Both the position numbers and the translations under genes were made by a program. Below, one piece after another: positions 21,749-32,200 of a stretch of DNA of 64,000 bases (position 1 is its first letter; the number at the start of each line of letters is the position of its first letter). A model generated the notes under the pieces. It saw only the letters and a program-made list of their open reading frames with translations, searched no databases and was not told where the DNA came from. This DNA is from Epiperipatus broadwayi (lineage: Eukaryota; Onychophora; Udeonychophora; Euonychophora; Peripatidae), in assembly GCA_028023455.1 (NCBI GenBank), contig JAQFVV010000042.1, positions 5,663,922-5,727,921 on the forward strand, given 5' to 3'.

Positions 21749-22461
21749 TGCAATATCCAGTACTGGTCGGATATTTATATGGTCGAGGTTTCAGTGAGAT
21801 TTACCGCACTCAACAGCGACAAGTATATTACATAATTAACACACGAACACGGTAGTGGAGTTAAAAGGTTTATATACATAAATACATATACAAGGATCAA
21901 TATATAATACAATTATTACAAAGATAAACTGACTAACACATTATTATACAACTCTAGTCTTAAAGGCCCGCAGGCTTACAATAAATAATATTAAAGTCTA
22001 TACGACCTGTAATGGTCCCTAGGTCTACCTTGGTACGTTCGGAGGTAGACCTCTCTGCGAGATGAGCTGAAAGTGAAGTAGTGTCTGTGCACTCAGGAAA
22101 ATGCATCCATCCCTAAACTTCACCTAGCAAGTCTGACCTTGTTTTTTCCCACCGTCCCAGTTTGTAACACTCTCTATTTCCATTGGTATTCCCATGACAC
22201 GAGGTACAAAGTGGTCAGTCTGCTTATCTCTGACCAACCTTAATCGTTTCTGTGATGCCTTTAGCATACACGCACATACTTGAATATTTGTAATAGTTAC
22301 ATTATTATTGCATATCTCTGTTAATAAGCATACGCACACATACTTGTATTCATTTGTAATAGTTATATTATTATTGCATGTATCTGTTAATACACACACA
22401 TACATGGAGTTAATAGAGTTATTATTATTGCATGTATATGTGAATACACACACACATAGCA
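21749..22461 (-). repeat. Gypsy 5' LTR (713 bp)
   Basis: Starts TGCAATATCCAGTACTGG and ends CACATAGCA on the plus strand, and is followed by the target duplication GGTTT. It is homologous over its length to 17797-18507. As the minus-strand 5' LTR it would carry the promoter. It contains the same CA-rich tandem units at 22285-22460. Confidence 0.95.
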
Positions 22462-24250
22462 GGTTTAGATGCTGCCGAGTTTTAACGAGATTCGACTTTT
22501 CTTCGAGTATAACCTCTGAGAAACGTTAGAGATGGGAGGGATGGCCAAACGTTGGGCCGGAGCCCTTAGAAGTTGTCACGAATGTGGCATCGGTGTGAGG
22601 TCTTAGCCTTTCCATTCCCGACCATGTGATGAGGTTAGTTACCATTGGGGTTATTTCTTTATGCCCGTTTATTATGGGAACTAGAATATTTGAAGAACAT
22701 CTATTTCATTTCTGCAGTTTAAAACTAAGGCATCTATAAACCAACGCAGTTCACACATTCAATGCAAAAACATTTTATCTACTCTATGCTTTTAAAAATA
22801 GAAAGTTTATTTCCAATCCCCACATTGACTAAACAAATTATTAACTGTCTACTATCCCCCCCCCCTTTTTTATAATAATACTACTCTAGATTAAAAAAGA
22901 CTTGATGAAATATAACTTACATAATATACTATTTAAAATCAAATGACCGCTAAGTGGCCAATACACTATACCAATGATTATAGGATCTCGCTTTCATAGT
23001 AAACATATAGAAATAATTTATAATTCCCAAGCTGAGCATTTATAAAAAAAGGGGGGCTTTTTATGCGAATCTAAAGTCATGCAAAAGAGTAGCAACTCTT
23101 TTGCGAATTAAATGGGTAGGAAACATCAGCTCGGAAATCATGTAGGCATGAAATATAATATCTAATCAATAAATATTATATTACTTTTACACATAATTAC
23201 AAGATGGAGGTTAGAGTTTAGTTTTAAAATTACACTACATTTAAATTAAGAGTCGAACTTTGAAGGTACAGCAGGTAATAGAAATTTAAATTTAGTGTTC
23301 AAAAGGAGAGTCTTTTAATCTTGGGTATCATTTTACCCTCGACTAGTTGAAGTGTGCACACTTGATGGGAGAGTCCAAGGTTCCTTGTTTAACAGCATTC
23401 ACGTTTAGGAGAAACATATAGGCAGCAGTCTAAGTTTAGGTTTATTTCACATTTTTATGGGAAGCTCCGTATTTCATAGCCACAGTCCGAAGAAGCGCAG
23501 CAGTCGCCTACTCCTCACACCTTGTTAGATTAAAATTAGGATCTGGATACGAAAATAAAGCAACAGGAACAGCAAAACTTTGAAACTAGATCCATCGAAC
23601 AATTGCGTCATCCATCCAAGCGGTCTCTCGGGTCTGTGTTATATATCCCTTCAGGTCATGGATGCATTAGTGGCACATGTTGAAATTTCAATACAACCAC
23701 CTTTTTAATTTACCTTACATGTGACGTAATTAGAAATGCTTTTAACAAACCTTTTATAATTATGAGTTTACAAATATTTTTCAGCTCTGTCATGTTTTCC
23801 CCCTCCCGCTATGACTTGCACTCTAATTAGCAGGGGAATATCTATTTTTAAAATATGTTTACAGTTAAAATTAAAAGAACTTTTAGATTGTATAATTTAA
23901 ATATTACATAAATCTGACCTAAATAATAACAAAATATGTTTATATTTAAAATAAAATTATTTTAGATTTTACAATTTAAAATATTACGTAAATCTGATCC
24001 AAATAATAATAATAATACAATTATTAAATCTTACACAAAATTACGCACTACAAATCTAACAATTATCTGCAGTGTGTTATTTTTAAAATAGACTATATTG
24101 GAGTGTGTGCATATATACGATGTTTTTAAATAACTGTACATATATTTTATAATATTATGCACAAAGTCCAATATTCAAGGTCAGAACCTTTGTAAACTAA
24201 TAATAATGGGTGAGAGGTGGAGCGATGACAGAACTAAGGTGAAACTAAGA
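22462..24250. other. Unassigned, partly GC-richer sequence right of the Gypsy element
   Basis: Contains a poly-C run (about 22856-22865), a short AAAGAGTAGCAACTCTTT hairpin (23082-23099), and a GC-richer patch at 23320-23700. On the minus strand that patch has TATATAACACAGACCCGAGAG, which could be a core promoter of an LTR. I find no matching partner LTR or coding frame, so I leave it unassigned. Confidence 0.4.
23850..24010. repeat. Two-copy 81-bp tandem duplication
   Basis: AAAATATGTTTA...TTTTAGATT...AAATCTGACCTAAATAATAA at 23850-23930 is followed directly by a diverged second copy at 23931-24010. Confidence 0.7.
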
Positions 24251-24617
24251 TTTGAATTCAAATCTTACTGTTTCACTATATAACAGAGGTCAACACACAT
24301 GAGGTCCATGAGTTCCGCATCCACATGTCAGTTTTTCATATATTATAAAGAGCTATGCCATATTATTTAAGTACACAAAAATAAATAAGTAGTCAAATTT
24401 TATTTAACTTAATATTATGACATATTCTACACAAGTTTCAAGTGTTGTATAAAGCATATAAGAAAATATAATTAAGAGAAATAAATAAAATATAATTATT
24501 TCAAAATTTTAATCATAAAAATAAAATATAATTAAAATCCATTTAATGAAGACCTTTGGTTAAATCTTTGAAATTTGGCATATAATTTGTTAAAGCTGCT
24601 TGCATCAATTGTGAGAT

Positions 24618-26330
24618 GACAATTCGTCAATTGTGAACAATATTTGACTTCATGAACTTCATTGTAGAGTACAATGATTCACAACAATATGTTGTACCAA
24701 AAATTGAAATTAGACAGCAAGCCACATTCTTTAAGCATAGATATTTTGATTCTGGCACGAGTTTCCAAAATCCAATTAGATAACTAGATTTGTGATGCAT
24801 TTGCACCACCTGATATTCTTTCATCTCTAATAACTCCAATTCCACAGCCACTTTTTCAACAAATATTCTTTCAGAAATTGGAAATCCATCATCAATAACA
24901 TCACAAATAAATTGGTTCACAAAATATGCAAATGTAGATTTAAAACTTTTTAAATCTTCAAACCTACATTTAAAATCTATTTGCAATCCTTCCAATTTTT
25001 CTTTATTTTCATCTAATTTTTCTTCTTTAATATTAATTATATTTGCTTTTACTCATGGATAATGATTAAATATTCTGGACTTAATATTGTGCACAAAAAG
25101 CCAAAGTTTAGCATCAAAACTAAATACAGTTTGTGACAAATCACTAATCATTTCCCCTTCTTCTTGTAAAGCCAAATTAAGTGTTTGCAAATGTTCCATA
25201 ATGTCTGTAAGGAACATTAAGTCAGAAAGTCATGTTTCATTTTCTAATTCTGGATATTTTTTACCTGTTTCTTTTTAAAATGTTATGATAAAATTTAGGA
25301 GTTTCATAAAATGACTCAAAACATTCTAAGTTGACACCCATCTTATAACAGGCCATAAGGAGAGATCACTAAGCAATTCATGTTTAGTCATTTAACTCTT
25401 CTAAAAAAATCTTAAATTGACAATGTATTTTAGCATTTGTTCTAATTAAATTCACAAGATGCAAAACAACTACACATTTTCATATTTTAAGATAATTATT
25501 TAAAAGACCTAGGTTTTACCTATTATAGCACGGACTCTGTTGATTGAAACACAAGTTTCTTATGAGGCAATTCCAACCTATCCCTTAACTCATGGCATTC
25601 ATTGATTACTCTGGGTGGCACTACTGTATGGAGAGTTTTTATAGACATTTTTGATCTCGATATTGTGCACTATTTTGGTAAAACTAGTATGTCTAATATT
25701 TGTTCCTTCACATTTATGTTTGCAAATACATAGCAGACAAAAATGGTCAATTGTAGAACATCCTGAATGTCTGTAGACTTGTAAAAGAGCTAAAACTATA
25801 TGTTGTACAATTTTTCAAATCACATGTCAAACTATTTTCAACATTTTTACTAATATCACTAATACAAACCTCAGTTGTTTGGCATGCTATAGGAACTTGC
25901 GTGATCAATTTATGCAGTTTTGTCTTATCTGGATCCAAATCTTTAACTATTTCTTCCAAATTTCTTTTAATAAATTCTCTCTATGTGAATATTTGACATA
26001 AGCAATATTCCAAGCTATCAACAAACTAGTTTCATTGGCTTTGTCATCTTCAACACTAAAAGACGATAAGAATTCTTGTTTCTTATGGAGACCTGATTGC
26101 AATAACTTAAGTATCTCTGTTCACAATTTTGAATTATGTGAATATTGAGTTGAAAAGTAGGGATTATTTACTTTGTAATGTCAATATAAATTGCTTACTT
26201 TGTAGTTTGCAATTGTAATTTTACAAATAAGACACAATGACTTTCCATTATTGCCAATAAAAGCAAATTTTTCTACCCATTCTTTTTGAAAGCTTCTACT
26301 TTTCTTATTCATATTATCATTTTTTTATAT
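24618..26330 (-). pseudogene. Decayed hAT-superfamily transposase (ZBED/SCAND3-like)
   Basis: Minus strand, broken into several frames. The N-terminus is near 26310: KSRSFQKEWVEKFAFI, then CLICKITIANYK, a BED-type zinc finger start. Around 26110-25970 it reads KQEFLSSFSVEDDKANETSLLIAWNIA; about 25240-25090 has DIMEHLQTLNLALQEEGEMI; 24995-24627 holds the C-terminal dimerisation region with IGFWKLVPESKYLCL and IFGTTYCCESLYSTMKFMKSN (family FGSTYLCE..FS). These blocks follow the order of hAT transposases of the ZBED5/SCAND3 type. Many stops and shifts show it is dead. It is interrupted near 25560-25640 by a short repeat also found at 33.2 kb. Terminal repeats were not identified with confidence. 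Confidence 0.8.
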
Positions 26331-27057
26331 TTTCTGGGCTCATGTTAACAATAAATTTAAGTAAATTTATTTCCAAAGTCTGAAATTCAAACAAAATACA
26401 TGCATAAATAATTAAAATAAAAATGTCTAAATATTAATTCTTGTTTTAAATGATTTATAAATGGTACAACAAATTGTCAATGAAACTGGGTTTGTTAAAA
26501 TAAAATAAGAATAAAAACAATTTTGGACTATATTTATTTTTGGTTGATATTTTCCAGATAATTCTTAAATGTCTGTTTTATTATTATTTACCATTAAAAA
26601 TAGAAATAAAATAACCAAAATCAAGCAAATTTTTTCCAGTTTTATTTTGAATAGTTTTTTTACATAATTGTTTTAAAAAGCATGAAATTCTTAAGTGCAC
26701 TAATTATAAACAATTAAAATAATTTTCTTAACTTGTACATGTCTTTAGAAAGCTTGCGCCAACACTGCAAAAAAAATAAAAAATACACATCATAAACAAG
26801 TTTAAATTGCTTAATAAAATAGACTACTTATCAATTTTTTTGAAAAAATATGAAATAGGACATTGGCTTATAGGAAAGCTATCACTGAAGTATACAACTA
26901 TAAATTGCACAAATCATAAATATACACGTGATAACTCCATACGCACATGTTAGTCAGTTCGTTAACATACAATTTGCCAATCTATTAGAAAATAGTGTAT
27001 ACATACATACATGATGTAATTTATAATAAAAATGTTTGTAAAAATTTCTATCATATT
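26331..27057. other. AT-rich spacer, nothing recognised
   Basis: No coding frame, RNA gene or clear repeat. It ends with ACCCATTT (27058-27065), the left target duplication of the Merlin element. Confidence 0.5.
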
Positions 27058-27220
27058 ACCCATTTGGTAAAGGTTTACTTTAGTGACCACATCATATTCG
27101 CCCTCTAGTTTTTAAAATTAGAACTAAAATATTCTAAAATCTTAAGTATATACTTCTATATTACAATTGCAGTAAATATTTATTAAAATGTAAAAGATAA
27201 TAAAAAAATCATTTACCTTT

Positions 27221-27680
27221 TTAAGCATAATTCTGTCCTATGCATACTAGGAAGTTGGAGGAAAAGATGGCAGTGCTGTGTCTACTCCGGAAGGCAAATT
27301 CTTGGAGGTACAATGAAAACAAAGCTCTGCTGGTACCAGATTGGAATTTCAGCTTACACTTCACTCTCATCCACATATTTTCAGTATTCTGGATATGTAT
27401 GTCTTGGTCTTCGGGATTCACGAAGTTGTCCTGATGGACAACAACCGAATGCATATACACCCATTGTTGAATCTGTTGATGTTATTGTATGCAGTCCAGC
27501 CATCTGAAATTATGTGAGTACCTGGCAAAATGTACCGCTGGATTAGGACCTCCAGTGTGACAACCGTTCTATCCATAACTTCTGTCAAGAAGCACTTCCT
27601 TGACACTCTTTCTATACCACCAAAGACCCAATGATCTCTTAGTACAGTTCCCCTGTGGTATTTTTGGTGGAAATAATGTT
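27221..27680 (-). pseudogene. Merlin transposase fragment (DDE_Tnp_IS1595/ISXO2-like)
   Basis: Minus strand. 27670-27420 reads KYHRGTVLRDHWVFGGIERV, then FLTEVMDRTVVTL and ILPGTHIISDGWTAYNNI, which carries the second catalytic Asp in the SDGW motif. After a frameshift near 27440, 27430-27240 reads HQDNFVNPEDQDIHIQNTEN, then MWMRVKCKLK and SLYLQEFAFR. The family pattern is HTQNIE..W...K with a catalytic Glu/Asn-type third residue and a closing YL.EF.WR. The N-terminal part with the first Asp is missing. The protein would excise and reinsert the element; this copy is defective. Confidence 0.85.
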
Positions 27681-27899
27681 TTGTAGAACTATAAAACTGT
27701 ACACGTGCATGTAATTTGAATTTTTGAACCTAGAGGGTGTTTTTTTTTGTAATAAGTGCTATAATACTAGATAGTTTAAATTCTTAAGTTTCAAATAATT
27801 TAAACTAATTATTTTAATTAATATAGTGTAATTATTTCAACTTCTTTAAAATGGTAAATATTTTTTTTATTATCTTTTACATTTTAATAAATTTTAATA

Positions 27900-28755
27900 A
27901 CTGAAACACACAGGCTAATAAGCTAATATACCTGTGTCTATATATGTAATATATAGGGTATATGAGCACAGACTTTCACATGCACCACTACTCTCCACAC
28001 TATTTCATAACACTGATACACTTGAACACCTATGTGTTGAAAAGATAAATAATCATCAATATACGTGTTTCATGCTAAACCAGCAATTATCAGTTAGTCC
28101 AGATTACCATCTCTACACATATATGCTATAAGTGCTCAGATATATATTAAGATAGCCAATCCTCATACTTTAATGGACAGGTTTCAGTCTACTCCACACT
28201 CCAACTCTTCAACCATCCATCCAATTGAAAATCTGGTGATGAAATGCTCAAAGGCCACCCTGAGGCAGAGATTCTTGTCCACATATATAGACACAGGTAT
28301 ATAATAAGCCTGTGTGTTTCATTTATCACATAGTAGAGATGTCTTCCCATCCCTTATATATGCATTAAATGGATTATGTCCTGTACATGAGGGGTCAAAT
28401 TGACTTTAGGTCAACATGGGTGTGACAAGAATCTCAGCCTCAGAGTGGCCTTTGAGCATTTCATCATCAGATTTTCAATTGGATGTATGGTTGAAAAGTT
28501 GGAGTGTGGAGTAGATTGAAGCCTGTCCACTAAAGTATTAGGATTGGCTATCTTAATATATATCTGAGCATTTATAGCATATTTGTGTAGAGGTGGTAAT
28601 CTGGACCAACTGATGATTGCTGGTTTAGCATTAAATATGGATATTGGTGATTATTTATCTTTTCAACATATATGTGTTCAAGTGTATCAGAGTTATGAGA
28701 TAGTGTGGAGAGTGGTGTGGTGGTGCGTGTGAAAGTCTGTGCTCATATACCCTAT
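27900..28755. mobile_element. Fold-back (palindromic) element nested in the Merlin terminal repeat
   Basis: Left arm 27952-28279 and right arm 28434-28756 are reverse complements over about 325 bp (e.g. TATAGGGTATATGAGCACAG against CTGTGCTCATATACCCTATA), with a loop of about 154 bp. The left arm is also bracketed by a shorter inverted pair, TGAAACACACAGGCT at 27902 and AGCCTGTGTGTTTCA at about 28307. The whole insert is flanked by the direct repeat AAATTTTAATA (27889-27899 and 28756-28766), which looks like an 11-bp target duplication. No coding capacity is seen. Confidence 0.8.
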
Positions 28756-28881
28756 AAATTTTAATATAATTGTAATATAGTAGTATATACGTAAGATTTT
28801 CGAATAATAATTTACTTCTAATTTCGAAAACTAGAGGGCGAACATGATGTGGTCGCTAAAGTAAACCTTTACTACACATTT

Positions 28882-29247
28882 TTGTGTAATTAATTTTTTT
28901 TAAAAAATAAAAATAAAATCAGATTTCAATGGAAATAGCGCTTAACTGGACTAAGAATCGCATTTACTCACCACTGATATATAATGAGATGCAATATCAT
29001 GGCAACTGCGTAGCGTAGCGTATTGATACTTCTCCATAGCAACTACTATATGTTAATTAAATTTTTTTTTGCAAATTTTAAAAAATAAATGATCACATTT
29101 TTTTAACAATATTTTTTGCTATTAATAATATTATAGTTTATAATTTTAGTAGAAGAAATATAAAATTATCATTTAAAATTATCATTTATAAACTAATCAT
29201 GATAGTCATTATTTTCTTATTCTGCATAGCTATTAAAATAAAAACAC
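28882..29247 (+). promoter_or_regulatory. Upstream region of TBL3
   Basis: The 366 bp between the Merlin element and the TBL3 start codon must include the 5' UTR and probably the core promoter. Two sequences resemble RFX half-sites (CATGGCAAC at about 29000 and CCATAGCAAC at about 29034). No clear TATA box or initiator can be picked out in this AT-rich background. Calling it a promoter is by position only. Confidence 0.35.
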
Positions 29248-29289
29248 ATGTCTTCTAATAAAAATGGCTGCTTCGAGATTGAAAGAAAA
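29248..29289 (+). CDS. TBL3 exon 1 (residues 1-14)
   Basis: MSSNKNGCFEIERK, followed by the donor GTAAGG. An in-frame TAA at 29239-29241 lies just upstream, so this ATG is the start. FEIERK aligns with YAVERK of the vertebrate protein. The frame stays open into the intron to 29466, but that extension has no homology. Confidence 0.85.
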
Positions 29290-32200
29290 GTAAGGATTAT
29301 TAAAATTAAATCTAACTTTATACAATTCGTTATAGTAATAAAATCATTATTTTGTTATAAAATAAGATACATAAGTCTTAAGAAATATAAGGAAACCATG
29401 AATTTTCTTTTAAAATTGGCAATGATTTATGTATTCAGAAAGTGTTTTGTTCAATTGTTTTCTTAGCTATACAAACATTAAGATTATAGCGAGGTTGTAA
29501 TCCATACGCTTTTAAAATAAATCTGGAAATTGTGTGTGCGTTTTTAATGAATAAAGTAACATCTTTTGGTTAATCTAAAAAAAATGAGGGAAAGAGAATG
29601 AATTTATAATGTGTGACGGCAAATAAAGATATAAATGTTAAAACATTTTATTTCAATCCTATAGGTGTGTAAAATATATTTTTTGTAAGGCTGGGTCCTG
29701 CTTTTAAAAGAAATAATATGCCATTCATAGGATAGTGTTAGTTTTTGAAATTGCGTCTGATCCAACAGACTGCTCTCCTATCAATAAAAGTTAAACAAAA
29801 GATTGTGTACAAATGTATGTCACCAAGATTAAGGAATTCCAAACGCAAACCGTAACTCATTTACAATTGATGAGCATACACATATTATCGTAAATTAAAA
29901 TAATTTTCACAAAATAAATGTCATTCATCGCTGCCATTTTAATCAGGTTGATATCACTATTGTATGTAACGTATAATTCATACAAATAATCTTGTAAATA
30001 AATTTGTCGTAATTATTTACGTTATGGCTACACATAAGTGTAGTGGAAATCTTTTTGCAAGAACTAAATATTAAACAACTTGCAGAAGATTTTGCAATTA
30101 CTGCCATTGTAATCTTTTTTCAAGTGCTTTCCCTTATGAAATAGATCCAATTATCTCCTATAATGCAACTTTTTCATGTTATCATCCAAACTTAATAAAT
30201 TTTTACATTAGCATCTCATCTATTAAACAAATTACTTCTGTTAATAAAAATAATATCTTTTATCTTTATGCAATATTTTAACTTTATCAAAATCGAATAC
30301 AATTTGTCTGTTATATTTATGATTACCATTATAAGTTACTATGATTTTTGTATTTATTTCACATATTCTCTTTATAGTAGCCCATCTCAGTGCATACATT
30401 AGTCACTATTATATACAACTCATATGACATTTATAAAAATATTGGCCATTTATTCTGTTATAATAAGAATGTACTCATGTAAAAAATAAGCATTTTTATA
30501 TTAGAATTAAACACTTATGGTTGAAAGGGCTTCAGTTTTGCTGTATGAACCTTAATATTCAATATTGTTTGTGCAAATAGTTTCTGTACATCATAGAAAA
30601 TTGCAGTTATTATAAATGTATGTGCATGAATTAATTTGATTTTTTTATTATTCAGTTTTGCTGTGCAGACAAAATGTAAAGCATTTTTTACTGGGAATCG
30701 TGTTCAGGTAGTTTCCTTATTTATTTAATATGAATTTATATCTATTTATTATATTACTATTAATTTTTCAGTCTCATTTTTATTTTATTTTATTTTAAAT
30801 AGCTTTCAGAAGATGGGAATTACATTTTTTGTCCTTGTGGAAATGTAATAAATATTTTAGAAATTGCTACAAGTCAAGTAATTAAAACCATTGGAAATGT
30901 AAGCAAATATTTTACTACACTATCATTATCATCATTAGTTATTTACCAAGAGACAAGTCACACATACCAAACTAGTCTATCTTCTCCAAGCTTTGTCTAT
31001 CCCTTGTACTCTTAACTATTTACTAATTAAGATCATGAATTAACTTCTTCCTTTTTTTGTCTCTCTTTTATAATCCACAGTCTCTTCTAATATTAGGCAT
31101 ATATTTTCTCACATAAATTTTTTACTGAATTATCCTTTTTTACTTATTCTTTCAATATTTCATGTTGTTAATCATATCTCATAGTCTAATCTTTTTTTAT
31201 TACTTTTCCATTATAAGTTGCTATCATAAATTTGTATTTCTGTACATATATATTCACCACATATTGATAAGTTTTTTATATATATAAATATTTGAAAACC
31301 AGGCACTCTTCACAAACCTGGTTTAGCATGAAATACGTATATTGGTGATTATTAATCTTTTCTACATGTGTGTGGTCATGTGTATCAGTTGTATGAGATA
31401 GTGTGGATAGTTGAAGGGTGCTTGAAAATCTGAGTTCAAATCCTTTATACTTATATATATAAATAAAAACTTCAGAAATGCATATTATTCTATTGTATAA
31501 TTGAAAACAGAAATTAAAATATGATCTGCTTTAATCAAATGAAATATGAGATCGCCAATGTTTTTTGTTTTTTTTTTCAAAAAAAAAAAAAAAAGAATTA
31601 TGTTTTTATTCCTAATTCTATCCAAATTGTTATTGCAATATCATTTGAACTATCTTCAATAGAAGTTGATTCTTTAGAAAGTGAGTTGAAACCTAAGTTG
31701 CTATACCATGTTTAGAATGCATTTTATCAATAATCAATCTAAATCCAGAAATTTTAATAAGATATATTAGAAGAATATTGCATTTTTTGAGTTTTAATTA
31801 TCTCAGTAATGTGATCAGTTAATTTGTAGATCATCATTTTGTGATTTTGATATATCCTTAGTCCTAAGTTAAAATTGTTTTATTGTGTTTCCTAGATGAA
31901 GAGATTGTTCTCTAGAGATATATCTATCATTTGAGATGTTCTATGTTTGCCAACGCTATGTAGTCCTAGTGCACCTATCCCCATATTATTACCAGAGTTC
32001 ACATTAAAAGTTTATTGTGTATTTTTATAATTTGCTATCTTTAATTAGGAGTTTGTCATCATGAAATCTGATTTTTTTATATGCAGACATTTGTTTCACA
32101 CACTAATGAGTGCCATAGGAAGGCTATTATCTCGTTACTCCCATAACCATTTGGATCTAATGATAAGTAAGACATATGTGAGTTATCATATTATAGCAAT

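Larger units (their letters stand above)
17797..22461 (-). mobile_element. Gypsy (Ty3-like) LTR retrotransposon, internally deleted, minus strand
   Basis: The 4665-bp element has LTRs at both ends beginning TG and ending CA, and a perfect 5-bp target duplication GGTTT at 17792-17796 and 22462-22466. Minus-strand order is 5' LTR (21749-22461), primer-binding site, gag fragment, RT, RNase H, integrase, polypurine tract, 3' LTR (17797-18507). The internal region is only 3.24 kb because the end of gag (zinc knuckles) and the protease are missing. Frameshifts and stops interrupt pol. The RT/integrase style resembles the Mag-like Gypsy group (inference). The two LTRs differ by a few percent by eye, so the insertion is not recent. 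Confidence 0.93.
27066..28873 (-). mobile_element. Merlin (ISXO2/IS1595-like) DNA transposon with nested insertion
   Basis: Terminal inverted repeats of at least 110 bp match well: left GGTAAAGGTTTACTTTAGTG at 27066, right its complement ending CTAAAGTAAACCTTTACT at 28873. The internal CCACATCAT.TTCGCCCTCTAG blocks are shared. The 8-bp flanks ACCCATTT (27058-27065) and ACACATTT (28874-28881) differ by one base, which fits the 8-9-bp target duplication of Merlin elements. A minus-strand transposase fragment lies inside. A fold-back element (27900-28755) sits in the right terminal repeat. Without it the element would be about 0.94 kb, so most of the transposase is missing. Confidence 0.88.

Noticed and set aside
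22124-22529. ORFs in the Gypsy 5' LTR
   Set aside because: Low-complexity translations of CA-rich tandem units; not conserved in the other LTR.
24270-26770. hAT terminal repeats CAGAGGTCAAC and GCGCCAACACTG
   Set aside because: The ends are only loosely similar and the 8-bp flanks (CTATATAA, CAAAAAAA) do not match, so element limits are not claimed.
29290-29466. ORF extension of TBL3 exon 1 into a 72-aa protein
   Set aside because: It runs through a good GTAAGG donor, and the extension has no homology while exon 2 joins in phase.
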